From an uncultured Bacteroidales bacterium (lineage in GTDB: Bacteria > Bacteroidota > Bacteroidia > Bacteroidales > P3), in assembly GCA_937901525.1 (NCBI GenBank), contig CALDHX010000011.1, positions 1-64,000 on the forward strand: a DNA stretch of 64,000 bases, written 5' to 3'. The number at the start of each line of letters is the position of its first letter. Position 1 is the stretch's first letter. The translations under genes were made by a program, and so were the position numbers. Shown here piece by piece: positions 33,811-42,876 of this stretch. The notes under the pieces are model-generated. The model saw only the letters and a list, made by a program, of their open reading frames with translations. It made no database searches and had not been told where the DNA came from.

Positions 33811-33879
33811 CTTTGTTTTTTTTCAAAAAAAGCAAAGAAAAAATTCAAAAAATCTTTGTTTTTTTTCAAAAAAGCAAAG
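33811..33879. repeat. 21-bp phased CTTTG array, locus D (four boxes, alternating strands)
   Basis: CTTTG at 33811, CAAAG at 33833, CTTTG at 33854, CAAAG at 33875: intervals 22, 21, 21. Box orientation alternates, so each neighbouring pair forms an inverted repeat around TTTTTTCAAAAAA. Confidence 0.75.
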
Positions 33880-33880
33880 A

Positions 33881-33922
33881 AAAAAAAGCCAAATGCTTTT
33901 AAAATAAAACATTTGACTTTTT
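33881..33922 (-). terminator. Terminator after ridA
   Basis: AAAAAAGCCAAATG pairs with CATTTGACTTTTTT with one mismatch; T run on both ends. Confidence 0.65.
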
Positions 33923-33943
33923 TATTGCATAGTTAAAGAATTA

Positions 33944-34324
33944 TTATCCTTTATATGCTATTGTTTCTATTTCTACTAATACACCCATTGGTAATTTTTC
34001 TACTGCGTATGCTGCTCTTGCTGGCAACATTTCGTTGTAATATTTTGCATATACTTCGTTCATTGCAGCGAAATCGTCCATTGAGTTTAATAAACAAGTT
34101 GTCTTTACTACATCTTTAAAGCTGTATCCTGCTTCTGTAAGGATTGCTTCTATGTTTTTGAATACTTGTTCTGTTTGTTCTTGTATTGTTTCAGGTATTT
34201 TTCCTGTTTCTGGATTCACTGGTATTTGTCCTGAAATAAATAACATTCCGTTTCCTGCCAAAATTGCTTGGCTGTATGGACCTATTGCTTTTGGTGCTTT
34301 GTCTGTGTTTATTACTTTATTCAT
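33944..34324 (-). CDS. ridA: RidA enamine/imine deaminase
   Basis: 126 residues. Family sequence throughout: APKAIGPYSQAI, MLFISGQIPVNPETGKIP, VVKTTCLLNSMDDFAAMNEVY, and ARAAYAVEKLPMGVLVEIE with the key Arg. Hydrolyses reactive 2-aminoacrylate-type intermediates. It follows the first M6 protease by 4 bp, so it may be co-transcribed with it. Confidence 0.94.
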   Translation of the reverse strand: MNKVINTDKAPKAIGPYSQAILAGNGMLFISGQIPVNPETGKIPETIQEQTEQVFKNIEAILTEAGYSFKDVVKTTCLLNSMDDFAAMNEVYAKYYNEMLPARAAYAVEKLPMGVLVEIETIAYKG

Positions 34325-34328
34325 ATTC

Positions 34329-37300
34329 TTATTTTTTTAAGATTATTTGTTTTGTTGCTTGTTTTCCGTTTTGTTTTATATTCAAGAAATATACTCCACT
34401 TTCAAGTGATTCAAGGCTTATTGTTTTGCCATTGATGTTGCAATTTGTTTCTTTTAATATTTCTTGTCCTAAAACATTTGTTATTGTAAGGCTTTCTGCT
34501 TTTGATTGTTCAGAGGTGATTGTTATTTGTCCTGCTGTTGGATTTGGAAGTACTGTAAAATCAAACATATTTTCTACATCTTCAAGTGAAGAATTGTCTC
34601 TTACATATATTGCTTTTTCTTCTGAGTAGTCTGATGGACATTGATCTAATTGTACTTTTACTCTATAAGAGTATGTTCCTTCTGTTGTTGGTGTTTCGCC
34701 AGGATAATTTCTTTCTGCAAATCCAAGTGATTCCCATGCTTGATTATCTATACTTCTTTCCCAATCAATGATTGAACCACGATAGTTATTTAAACGCAAT
34801 TGTCCTGTTGCATCTCCTAAGTTTATTGTATCATTGCTTATGTTTTCTGAAATAACACCACCTCTTGATATTTTAACATCTAAAAGTATTGTATTTGAAA
34901 TATGTTCTACTACTCCGTTTGAAGTAACAACTCTTCTGTAATATGTACTATCTGTTATAGCTTCTGGTTGGTAGTTTTGATTTGTTGATTCTTGTGTTGC
35001 ATTAACCCAAGAACCTGTTCTTCCTTTTTGTTGCCATTGATAAGTAAAGTTGCCTCTTCCTCCTGTTGGTTCTGAGCCTGTCAATAATTGAGGAGTTTCT
35101 CCTAAACAAAATGCTTGGTCAGATGAGATTACATTGTTATGAATTTCAGGGAATGTTGTTGTAAAGTTACGTTTTGTTCCGTATGCTGTTCCTAATGTTG
35201 TTGTAACGTATGCTTTAAAATAATAAGTCATTCCTTCTGTTAAAGTATCAAGTGTCATTGTGTAATCTATTCCTATTTGTACTGGTTCGGTAGTTGATAC
35301 TGACCAAGATGATTCAAGTGTTAGAGCATTGTCTGAATCTGTTGAAACAACAAATCCTTTTTCTACATATTCTCCTTCTCCTAATCCTGCTATTCTTCCT
35401 GCTAATGTTGCGTGAACTGAATCAATTCCTGTTGCAGGTCGTGTTAATATTGTTCCTAATCCACTTGGTGTGTTGAATTGTCTTACTTCTCCGTAAGAAG
35501 TTCCTGTTGCACTTACTGCGTATGCTCTATAATAGATTGTTGTAGATGGAATAAGAGATGTTAATCCTACTGTGAATGTTTCTGCTATTGATTCTGCTTG
35601 TGCAGTGTTTATGCTATCTTCGTCTAAATCTCTTAATGCTTGTTGATTTACACTCCAAACAATTCCTTGTTCTGAAATTGTTGAATCTCCATAATAAAGT
35701 ACTGTTCCTGATACTGTAGCTGAAATCGAAGTTATTGAAGATGCTACTACTGCTCCTGTACTTATTGCAGGTAAACTTGACATAAAGTTAAATGTAATAA
35801 CAGAATCATTGTAATATTGTATGCTTGTGATTGGTTTATTGGTTGGTGTTCCGTTCATAAGCGTATTTGCAGGAGTTGTTGTATTGGTAAAGTTTGAATT
35901 TCCTGAAAGTCCTGGGAATGGTGCGTTAGATGTTTCTGTGTGAGCATCGTTTCCTGTTGCTGGAACTATATACCAACCTCTGTTACTTGGAGTAACGTTT
36001 ATGTTGTTTTGTCCATTATTCAACCAATTGTTTATTCTATTTTGTTGTGCGTGATAAATCAACATTCCTTCTCCTGGAATATGTGCGTCCCATCTTGTTT
36101 TTCTTCTGTGTTCCAACATTAAAAATTCATTATTGTTTCCTAAGTCAATTTTATAGAACACTGCTGAATCATTAATTGCTGGTAAATATAGATTTTCTGA
36201 TGTTGTTGTCAAAATAATTGGTTGTGCCCAATTTGCAATTTGACGTTCTATTCCTGTTAATCCTGCTGGTGTTGCTGAGTTGTTTAGATAAGAACCTGAT
36301 GACATCAAATCCCAATCTCCTGGTACTGCTGATTGTCCTCCTGAACCTGTGTAATCTGTGTCGTAAAAGTCAGGAAAACCTAATACGTGACCAAATTCGT
36401 GGCAAATTGTGCCTATTCCGTCCATTGCAACTGAATTTCTCTTTTCTGCTGAGCAAGAATATGGTCCGAAAACTCTACCATCTTTTACTATATTAGGGCT
36501 AACACTACTTCTATGTGGCCATATTTCATTATCAATACCTGTAGAACTTTCTGGTGTTCCTGCAAATATTATGTGAATTGCATCTACTCTGTTATCTCCA
36601 TCATTATCATAATCGGCAAAATTAACATCCGGATCAGCAGCATTAAGAGCGTGTCTTACAAAGTAATCCATATTTTGATCGCTTCCCCAAGAATTGTTAC
36701 CACCATAATAAGCCATTGAATTAGGTAAAGTATATGGACCTGCTACATCAATATCCATAATAAATTGTTCATCTGAATTGTCTTTATAATAGTCCTTTAC
36801 TGAACCTGTGCCATTGTAATTTTCTTCGCTTACAAGATCTACAAAATTTTGATTTGTATATGTGAATGGCAAATCACTAAATCCAACAAGGATTACTAAT
36901 AATTTCACAGTTCCTATTGAAGGATATTTAGCATCGCTATTAGCAGGAAGTGATGCTGGTGAATTTTGTTTTTTCAATTCTATTTGTGCGTCTGAGTAAA
37001 ACAAGTTTACTGGAAGGGTTGATAGAAACGCAATTTCTTCTGCCGAACGTTCATTTGCATTTGAAGCTATGTATTTTGAAGCAACCAAGTCTCCGTTTTC
37101 ATTTAACACACCGTATGTAAATACTCCTTGGTCGTTTCTTACTAATGTGTATTGATCCAAAGTTGTTGCCCAATTAACATATTCATCTCCGCCAAGAACA
37201 AAAGTTAATGTTTTACCGTTTGGCTGACGAACTGTAATTGCTTGTTTGTTTGCGGGAATTGCAAATGCTCCTATGCTGATTGTAAGCATCAACACAACGA

Positions 37301-37331
37301 GCGTCATAGTTTTCAATAATTTTTTTCTCAT
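34329..37331 (-). CDS. M6 family metalloprotease with T9SS sorting domain
   Basis: 1000 residues. Signal peptide ends near GAFAIP. The M6 (immune-inhibitor-A-like) domain has PSIGTVKLLVILVGFSD, a calcium-type DYDNDGDNRVDAIHIIF, and zinc motif HEFGHVLGFPD near residue 312 with DWDLMSSGSY downstream (Met-turn). Then two fibronectin-like domains (about 530-715), an Ig/PKD-like domain (NFTYQWQQ), and a T9SS type A sorting domain (LPNPTAGQITI to IILKK). Secreted or surface protease. A close tandem copy lies 21 bp upstream in transcription. Confidence 0.92.
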   Translation of the reverse strand: MRKKLLKTMTLVVLMLTISIGAFAIPANKQAITVRQPNGKTLTFVLGGDEYVNWATTLDQYTLVRNDQGVFTYGVLNENGDLVASKYIASNANERSAEEIAFLSTLPVNLFYSDAQIELKKQNSPASLPANSDAKYPSIGTVKLLVILVGFSDLPFTYTNQNFVDLVSEENYNGTGSVKDYYKDNSDEQFIMDIDVAGPYTLPNSMAYYGGNNSWGSDQNMDYFVRHALNAADPDVNFADYDNDGDNRVDAIHIIFAGTPESSTGIDNEIWPHRSSVSPNIVKDGRVFGPYSCSAEKRNSVAMDGIGTICHEFGHVLGFPDFYDTDYTGSGGQSAVPGDWDLMSSGSYLNNSATPAGLTGIERQIANWAQPIILTTTSENLYLPAINDSAVFYKIDLGNNNEFLMLEHRRKTRWDAHIPGEGMLIYHAQQNRINNWLNNGQNNINVTPSNRGWYIVPATGNDAHTETSNAPFPGLSGNSNFTNTTTPANTLMNGTPTNKPITSIQYYNDSVITFNFMSSLPAISTGAVVASSITSISATVSGTVLYYGDSTISEQGIVWSVNQQALRDLDEDSINTAQAESIAETFTVGLTSLIPSTTIYYRAYAVSATGTSYGEVRQFNTPSGLGTILTRPATGIDSVHATLAGRIAGLGEGEYVEKGFVVSTDSDNALTLESSWSVSTTEPVQIGIDYTMTLDTLTEGMTYYFKAYVTTTLGTAYGTKRNFTTTFPEIHNNVISSDQAFCLGETPQLLTGSEPTGGRGNFTYQWQQKGRTGSWVNATQESTNQNYQPEAITDSTYYRRVVTSNGVVEHISNTILLDVKISRGGVISENISNDTINLGDATGQLRLNNYRGSIIDWERSIDNQAWESLGFAERNYPGETPTTEGTYSYRVKVQLDQCPSDYSEEKAIYVRDNSSLEDVENMFDFTVLPNPTAGQITITSEQSKAESLTITNVLGQEILKETNCNINGKTISLESLESGVYFLNIKQNGKQATKQIILKK

Positions 37332-37352
37332 CTTTTTGCTGTTATTTTTTTA

Positions 37353-40304
37353 CTATTTCATTAATATCAACTTAATATCTTTAACTAATTTTTGTGTTGT
37401 TTTATTTTCTATCCTTAATATATATACTCCATTTGACAATGTTGCTAACGGAAGGTTTATTTTTTGTTCAGAGGTTTCAAATTCTATAATTGCTCTTGCA
37501 TTTGAGTCAAAAATCTTCACATTTAACTGATCTTGATTTGCATTATTTAAGTGTGATTGTCCTCTGCTTGGATTTGGATAAACAAAATACATCTCTCCTT
37601 CCTGTAAGTCTTCTAAGGATACATCTTGAATAACGTTTATCTTTAATGTATCAGAATATGCTATTGGGCATTCATTTAATTGAACAACAGCTCTTAAATA
37701 TACTGTATCTAAAAGGCTCGGATTATATAATAAATTAGTATCTTGTTCTGATTGTGCTATTGTATGCCAAGAGAAATCTTGATTTGATTCTTGCCAACAA
37801 ACTATTTCTCCTTTAAAAGATGTTAGAGTTAAAGTATCTTCTTCGCTACTAATCCACTCACTCTTTCCTTCTATTTTTCCTCCCTTTGATTTCAAAACTT
37901 TCATCTCTACAACATTACTTTCATCTCTAATTGCAAGTGAGCCAACTATTCGTCTAAAAGATGTTGTTTCGTTAAGCGGGCCAACAATATAATTTTTTTC
38001 ATTTCCAGCCTCTTCAATATCTTCCCAAGCTTGACCAGATACTTTTCTTTGCCATTGATATGTAAAATTACCTTGTCCTGCCTGAGGTTGAGAACCTAAA
38101 ATCATTCCAAAATCTGAGCCTTCACAAAGTGTAGCTCCTCCTGTTATCACATTGTTTTCAACAGGAATAAAATCTGTTGTTGCCGATTTTTGTGTGGCAT
38201 ATCTAATTCCCAAAATCGTCTTAGCATAAACTCTAAAATAATACTCTGTTGCTTGTTCAAGTGATGTGATTTCTGTTGTAAAAGTTGTAAAATCACCCTC
38301 AAAACTAATCACATTTGCATTTGTATCTGGATTTGCTTCTGTCGAATAGCATATTCCGTATTCTAAAATAGGAAAATCACCTTCAACTAACCTCGTTCCT
38401 CCAACACTCATTGAGTTTAAAGTGATATTACTTGCTGAATTTGTTCTAAGCATTGGTTGTCCGTGTGGTGTAGCAAATGAAATTGCATTAGCATAAACTG
38501 TATCATTTTCAGAAATATATACAGCTCTGTAATAATAAGTTTGAGAATATAGCAAATTATCTAATACCATTTTAAATGTATCGCCAACAAACTCATTTGC
38601 TTCAAAGATTTGTTGCGAAGAGAAATCTTGCGCTGTATCTATTGCAAAACCTTTGAATTGATAATCATACAACCCTGCATATACTTCAAAAGCTTTTACT
38701 CTGTAAGATACATTTGAAAGCATTTCTCTTGCGTGCATTGTTTCTATTATCGCAGAAGAATCAGGTATCATAAAACGAAAACGTATGCAATTATCGCTTG
38801 TATCTCTCGTAATGCGAGTTATTGGTTTATTTAAACTTTCTCCGTTCCAAAGAATACTATTTGGAGCAGAATAATCTGTAAAAAAGTTATTAAAAAACAT
38901 TGAAGGAAACACATCCGCCGCCAAAGTGTTGCTACTAGCGTCTCTATCAGCTTCTTCAATATCATATTTCTGATAATTAGGATCACTATTTATGTCGTAA
39001 TCACCCTCTTGCTTAACGTGATATATCAATCCTCCATCATTTGGAATATATGTATCCCAAGAAGTGCGTTGTCTATTTTCAAAAACAAAAAACTCATCAT
39101 TATATGGAGAAGTAATAATGTAAGCTTTATTGCTATCCATTAATGGTGGCAATACATATTCTCCTGCAACTTCTAAAGTATCAAGTTGCAACCAATTCAA
39201 ACGATATTTTTCGTATGCAGTAAATGAAGCAGGTGTATTACTATAATTATTATAACTACCAGATGCCATTATACTCCAAGTATTTATCGCTGTTGCTTGT
39301 CCTCCTGAGCCTTCGTAATCTGTATCATACAAATCTGGCAAACCTAAAACATGGCCAAATTCATGACAAACAGTTCCTATACCGTCCATTCCGTTACCCA
39401 TTTTTTCAGCTGAACAAGAATAATCTTTCAATCGAACCCCATCAAACGTTATATTAAATCCATCAGAAGGATAAATACTCCAACGATGAGGCCAAATAGC
39501 ATCACCTTCTCCGGTTGAGGCTTCCCCTGCTCCTGCAAAAATAACGTGAACTGCGTCTATAATTCCGTCATTATTCATATCAAATTGAGAAAAATCAATC
39601 TCATTATCTGCTAATGCACAAGCCTCTGCTATCATCTCCTTCGGATTAGCATCAGAGAAGTAAGTACCTGTTGCACCGTAATATGCCATAGGCTGAGACA
39701 AAACATACGGACCTACAACCGTAGGAATCAAATTCAATTGTCCAAAAGACACATCATAATAATAATCTTTCACACTACCAGTTGCACCATTACGATTATA
39801 TCCTGGCTGAGAAGCCAAAGAATCGAAATCCTCACGAGTATAAGTAAATAATCTATCAGGAAAAGAGACTAAAATAATCAACAAATTATTATCACCCACT
39901 GTCGGATAATTAGTTTCTATCTTAGTAAAAGGAGCTTTTCTCATTTTAATCTGCTGAGAAGAAAGCGATAATCCTTTATTTATTGTTTGCAGAAATTCTT
40001 TTTCCGACTTAGTTCTTAAATTTTGATTAGCTGCAACGTAATTAGAAGGTAATAAATCTCCTTTTTCATCAATATATGCATAACAATAATCCCCATTTGC
40101 ATTCAAAAGAAGAGTATATCCATCAAGTGTACGAGCAAAATTCACTTTTTCATCGCCAATTAAATAGAAATTTAACAACCTTTTATCAGATTGTGTAATA
40201 GATTTCATCGTTGTATCAGCGGGTACTGCTACTGCTTTGCTAAAAGCAAAGAAAAAAATTATTAAAACAAAGAAATATTTTAATAATTCAAAGCTTTTTT
40301 TCAT
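37353..40304 (-). CDS. M6 family metalloprotease with T9SS sorting domain (tandem paralogue)
   Basis: 983 residues from ATG 40304 (MKKSFELLKYFF); the ATG at 40349 lies upstream of the -7 element at 40336 and would give a poor signal peptide. The domain order matches its neighbour: M6 domain with HEFGHVLGLPD near residue 313, DMNNDGIIDAVHVIFAG, fibronectin-like domains, NFTYQWQRKVSGQ, and a terminal sorting domain (YPNPSRGQSHL). Its signal peptide is encoded by a phased CTTTG array. The two proteins are clearly homologous but diverged, suggesting different substrates. Confidence 0.92.
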   Translation of the reverse strand: MKKSFELLKYFFVLIIFFFAFSKAVAVPADTTMKSITQSDKRLLNFYLIGDEKVNFARTLDGYTLLLNANGDYCYAYIDEKGDLLPSNYVAANQNLRTKSEKEFLQTINKGLSLSSQQIKMRKAPFTKIETNYPTVGDNNLLIILVSFPDRLFTYTREDFDSLASQPGYNRNGATGSVKDYYYDVSFGQLNLIPTVVGPYVLSQPMAYYGATGTYFSDANPKEMIAEACALADNEIDFSQFDMNNDGIIDAVHVIFAGAGEASTGEGDAIWPHRWSIYPSDGFNITFDGVRLKDYSCSAEKMGNGMDGIGTVCHEFGHVLGLPDLYDTDYEGSGGQATAINTWSIMASGSYNNYSNTPASFTAYEKYRLNWLQLDTLEVAGEYVLPPLMDSNKAYIITSPYNDEFFVFENRQRTSWDTYIPNDGGLIYHVKQEGDYDINSDPNYQKYDIEEADRDASSNTLAADVFPSMFFNNFFTDYSAPNSILWNGESLNKPITRITRDTSDNCIRFRFMIPDSSAIIETMHAREMLSNVSYRVKAFEVYAGLYDYQFKGFAIDTAQDFSSQQIFEANEFVGDTFKMVLDNLLYSQTYYYRAVYISENDTVYANAISFATPHGQPMLRTNSASNITLNSMSVGGTRLVEGDFPILEYGICYSTEANPDTNANVISFEGDFTTFTTEITSLEQATEYYFRVYAKTILGIRYATQKSATTDFIPVENNVITGGATLCEGSDFGMILGSQPQAGQGNFTYQWQRKVSGQAWEDIEEAGNEKNYIVGPLNETTSFRRIVGSLAIRDESNVVEMKVLKSKGGKIEGKSEWISSEEDTLTLTSFKGEIVCWQESNQDFSWHTIAQSEQDTNLLYNPSLLDTVYLRAVVQLNECPIAYSDTLKINVIQDVSLEDLQEGEMYFVYPNPSRGQSHLNNANQDQLNVKIFDSNARAIIEFETSEQKINLPLATLSNGVYILRIENKTTQKLVKDIKLILMK
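40247..40293. repeat. 21-bp phased CTTTG array, locus E, inside a signal peptide
   Basis: CAAAG at 40247, 40268 and 40289, exactly 21 bp (seven codons) apart, within codons 4-20 of the M6 paralogue. On the coding strand they read CTTTG in Ser-Phe-Glu, Phe-Phe-Val and Phe-Phe-Ala. Confidence 0.65.
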
Positions 40305-40335
40305 AATTTCATGTTTAAATTTCACTTTAAGCTGG

Positions 40336-40343
40336 CAAAAATA
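40336..40343 (-). promoter_or_regulatory. -7 element TATTTTTG of the M6 tandem
   Basis: Exact minus-strand match 32 bp upstream of ATG 40304; supports that start and possibly drives both M6 genes and ridA. Confidence 0.55.
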
Positions 40344-40380
40344 CGACAAAATTACTTTTTGACAAAATATAGAAACAAAA

Positions 40381-40413
40381 AAAAGGCAACTCTTTTTAAG
40401 AGTTGCCTTTTCA
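40381..40413 (-). terminator. Terminator after the 754-residue T9SS protein
   Basis: AAAAGGCAACTCTT and AAGAGTTGCCTTTT form a 14-bp perfect stem with a 3-nt loop. Confidence 0.88.
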
Positions 40414-40431
40414 AAATAAGTTTTTTAAGTC

Positions 40432-42696
40432 TTATTTGCTAACAACAAATTTCTTTGTTTGTTTTTCTCCGTTAACGTTCAAAGTATAGAAATATGTTCC
40501 GTTAGCCAAGTTAGCTGTGTTTACATCTACTGTGTAGTTTACACCAGCTGTTTGGTTTCCTTGTTCCATATTCATAACAACTCTTCCCATTAAATCTGTA
40601 ACAACTATGCTAACATTACCTGATTTATTTAAAGAATAAGATATTGTAGCGTTGTTAGCAGCTGGATTTGGATAAGCGTTCAAAGAAGCAGCAACTGTAA
40701 GTTCTTCAGCTATTGAACGAGTTGAAGCATCACCTACTACCATGTGGATAAGTGGAGTTCTTCCATCGCAATAGTCAGACATATAGAAACGTCCTCCCCA
40801 TGCATAGCTTGCAGATGCAGGTAAACCAGGAGTAAACACGATTAAAGAAGTGTTTATGTAGTCTGTACCAGGTCCGAATGTTCCAATATTAGGATCATCA
40901 GCACCAATCATAAATCTACCGTTAGATACCATTCTGTAACAAGCAAAATATGTTTCATTTGGTATTAATTCAACGCTATTTCTGAAAGGAAGATAGATTG
41001 ATTTGAATTGATCTGGTCCAATAACGTCTAAGTATTGAGGGTCTGTACATAAACCGTTGTTTAAGTCTGTTGCTTGAAGTTCGTAAACATCTGATTCAAC
41101 TGGAACATCCCAAGCGTCCATAGCTTCAATTACGCAATCATCTAAAGAAGTAGCCTCAGGATTTAATTGTCTCAATTTTCCTATTATTTGAGCACCTGGC
41201 ATACAAGAGTCTAATGCAGGAACTACTTCAATACCGTTGATATATAAGTCAGTTGTTGTTTGAGAAGCAGTGAAAGGAACACAAACTTCATATCCAGCTC
41301 TATTCCATGCAGCTTCATCTGTTAAATAAATAAATCCGTTTTCTTGTATAAATCCGTAAGTCCATACTCCCCATCTTTCAATAAGAACATTGCGGTCTTT
41401 TGTCCAACGATAAGAACCATTTAAGTCAGCATCTGTACCAACAACATTATAGTAAAGTGTATCATCTAATGCTATAGGAGCATCCATTCCTGTAGCTGAA
41501 ATTTTAGATAAAACAGCGTATGTTCCTGGAGTACCAGAAACTAATGTATTGCTTGCTGCTTCCATTGAAACAGCTCTTCTTGCTGCATAAACTACGTCAG
41601 CACCATCTTCGCTTTCTACGATTGTTTTTGTAGTATTTTGTAATGTATCTGCTACTGAAGGGTTTGAAGCAACACGTGTATAAACATCTTCTTGTCCTTC
41701 TTCTTGTGCAAATTCAATTGAATATACTCCATTGTCAAGTACTGCATCAAAGTAATCTGTTGCACCAGTGTTTTCAACATCTACAACATACCAAACTGTA
41801 TCAGGAACCAATACTTCAGGAATATTGTGGTAACCTCCCATTATGTATGTGTTTTTCATAATTTCCACTCTGTGTTCTGGTGATTCGCCATAAGAAACAT
41901 CATCAACAAACCAGAAATAAGCATGAGGTTGACCTTGACTATTTGCAGGAGAAGTAAATCTTAATCTAACATAAGTTAATTGATCTGCTGTTGCTCCTAT
42001 TGCATTCGCATTTGGAGTATTGTTTGGAAGAGTTATTCTTCTAATACCTTGGAATGCTTCGTTAGAGTTTATTTCCAAACCTCTTACGTTAAATTCTAAT
42101 GAATCGTAAGTTGTGAATGTAGGATCATTACTCCATTCTACGAAATAACGTTCTGAGTTAAATCTTTGGAAAGCGTGGTTAATGTAAATATCAACACCAT
42201 TTGTTCCATGAGCTGCAATTGGGTTATTGAATTGAACATAAGCATCCATAACACCTGTGTGTAGGTTATTGTTATGAATAGTTAAAAGGTCAAGATATGC
42301 AAAACCATTATCCCAAGTTGCATTTTCATAACCTCTTGCTGGATCAAAAATCCACCAACCATCTGTATCAAGCATTAACCATCCGTTAAGGTAGTCCCCT
42401 GCTAAACCAAGCAGACTATTTGTATCAGGTTGAAGATTCCAACCATAACCAGATACTGTGTGTGCAGCATTTGTTCCGAATGTGTAATCATCTGGATTAG
42501 AGAAATCACATAAAACTTCTCTTGCGCCATCTTTTGTAGATAGATTAACATTCTTTTTACCTTTAATAACCTGTCTTTCTATATTATTTTTGACAGTTTT
42601 TTGTGGCATTTGTTGTTCACTCATTCTCATTCCAACTTGTGCAAACAAGCCAGTTGTGCCGAGCAATAATGCCAACGCTAATAATGTTCTTTTCAT
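40432..42696 (-). CDS. Large secreted protein with T9SS sorting domain, unknown function
   Basis: 754 residues. The signal peptide ends near GLFAQV. The middle contains beta-rich regions and a choice-of-anchor-like segment (about 60-270: VDDVSYGESPEH), followed by a region of unclear fold. The last 75 residues are a T9SS type A domain: YPNPAANNATISY, VVTDLMGRVV, NLANGTYFYTLN, KKFVVSK. No catalytic motif seen. Probably a surface or secreted binding protein. Monocistronic. Confidence 0.75.
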   Translation of the reverse strand: MKRTLLALALLLGTTGLFAQVGMRMSEQQMPQKTVKNNIERQVIKGKKNVNLSTKDGAREVLCDFSNPDDYTFGTNAAHTVSGYGWNLQPDTNSLLGLAGDYLNGWLMLDTDGWWIFDPARGYENATWDNGFAYLDLLTIHNNNLHTGVMDAYVQFNNPIAAHGTNGVDIYINHAFQRFNSERYFVEWSNDPTFTTYDSLEFNVRGLEINSNEAFQGIRRITLPNNTPNANAIGATADQLTYVRLRFTSPANSQGQPHAYFWFVDDVSYGESPEHRVEIMKNTYIMGGYHNIPEVLVPDTVWYVVDVENTGATDYFDAVLDNGVYSIEFAQEEGQEDVYTRVASNPSVADTLQNTTKTIVESEDGADVVYAARRAVSMEAASNTLVSGTPGTYAVLSKISATGMDAPIALDDTLYYNVVGTDADLNGSYRWTKDRNVLIERWGVWTYGFIQENGFIYLTDEAAWNRAGYEVCVPFTASQTTTDLYINGIEVVPALDSCMPGAQIIGKLRQLNPEATSLDDCVIEAMDAWDVPVESDVYELQATDLNNGLCTDPQYLDVIGPDQFKSIYLPFRNSVELIPNETYFACYRMVSNGRFMIGADDPNIGTFGPGTDYINTSLIVFTPGLPASASYAWGGRFYMSDYCDGRTPLIHMVVGDASTRSIAEELTVAASLNAYPNPAANNATISYSLNKSGNVSIVVTDLMGRVVMNMEQGNQTAGVNYTVDVNTANLANGTYFYTLNVNGEKQTKKFVVSK

Positions 42697-42754
42697 TTTT
42701 TAAATTGTTTTTGTAAATAATTATAATTAATTCTTTTTTACACTTTATCGGTTG

Positions 42755-42762
42755 CAAATATA
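42755..42762 (-). promoter_or_regulatory. -7 element TATATTTG
   Basis: Exact minus-strand match 59 bp upstream of the ATG at 42696. Confidence 0.5.
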
Positions 42763-42838
42763 CTACTTTTGTCGTTACTAACAAACATTCTCTATGATTT
42801 TTTGTTTAATTTTATCGTCAACAACAATGATTTATTAT

Positions 42839-42846
42839 TACCTTTG
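42839..42846 (+). promoter_or_regulatory. -7 element TACCTTTG of mpl
   Basis: Exact plus-strand match 31 bp upstream of ATG 42877; it rules out the upstream ATG at 42769 as the usual start. Confidence 0.6.
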
Positions 42847-42876
42847 CACCTAATAACACAAGATTTTACAAGAAAA

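Noticed and set aside
34586..36719. Series of short plus-strand reading frames opposite the M6 protease
   Set aside because: They are Leu/Phe-rich antisense shadows of a coding strand, with no starts, spacing or homology suggesting genes.
42769..42876. Longer N-terminus of Mpl from ATG 42769
   Set aside because: It has no family sequence and contains the -7 element at 42839-42846; ATG 42877 gives the normal MKIHFVAIGG start.
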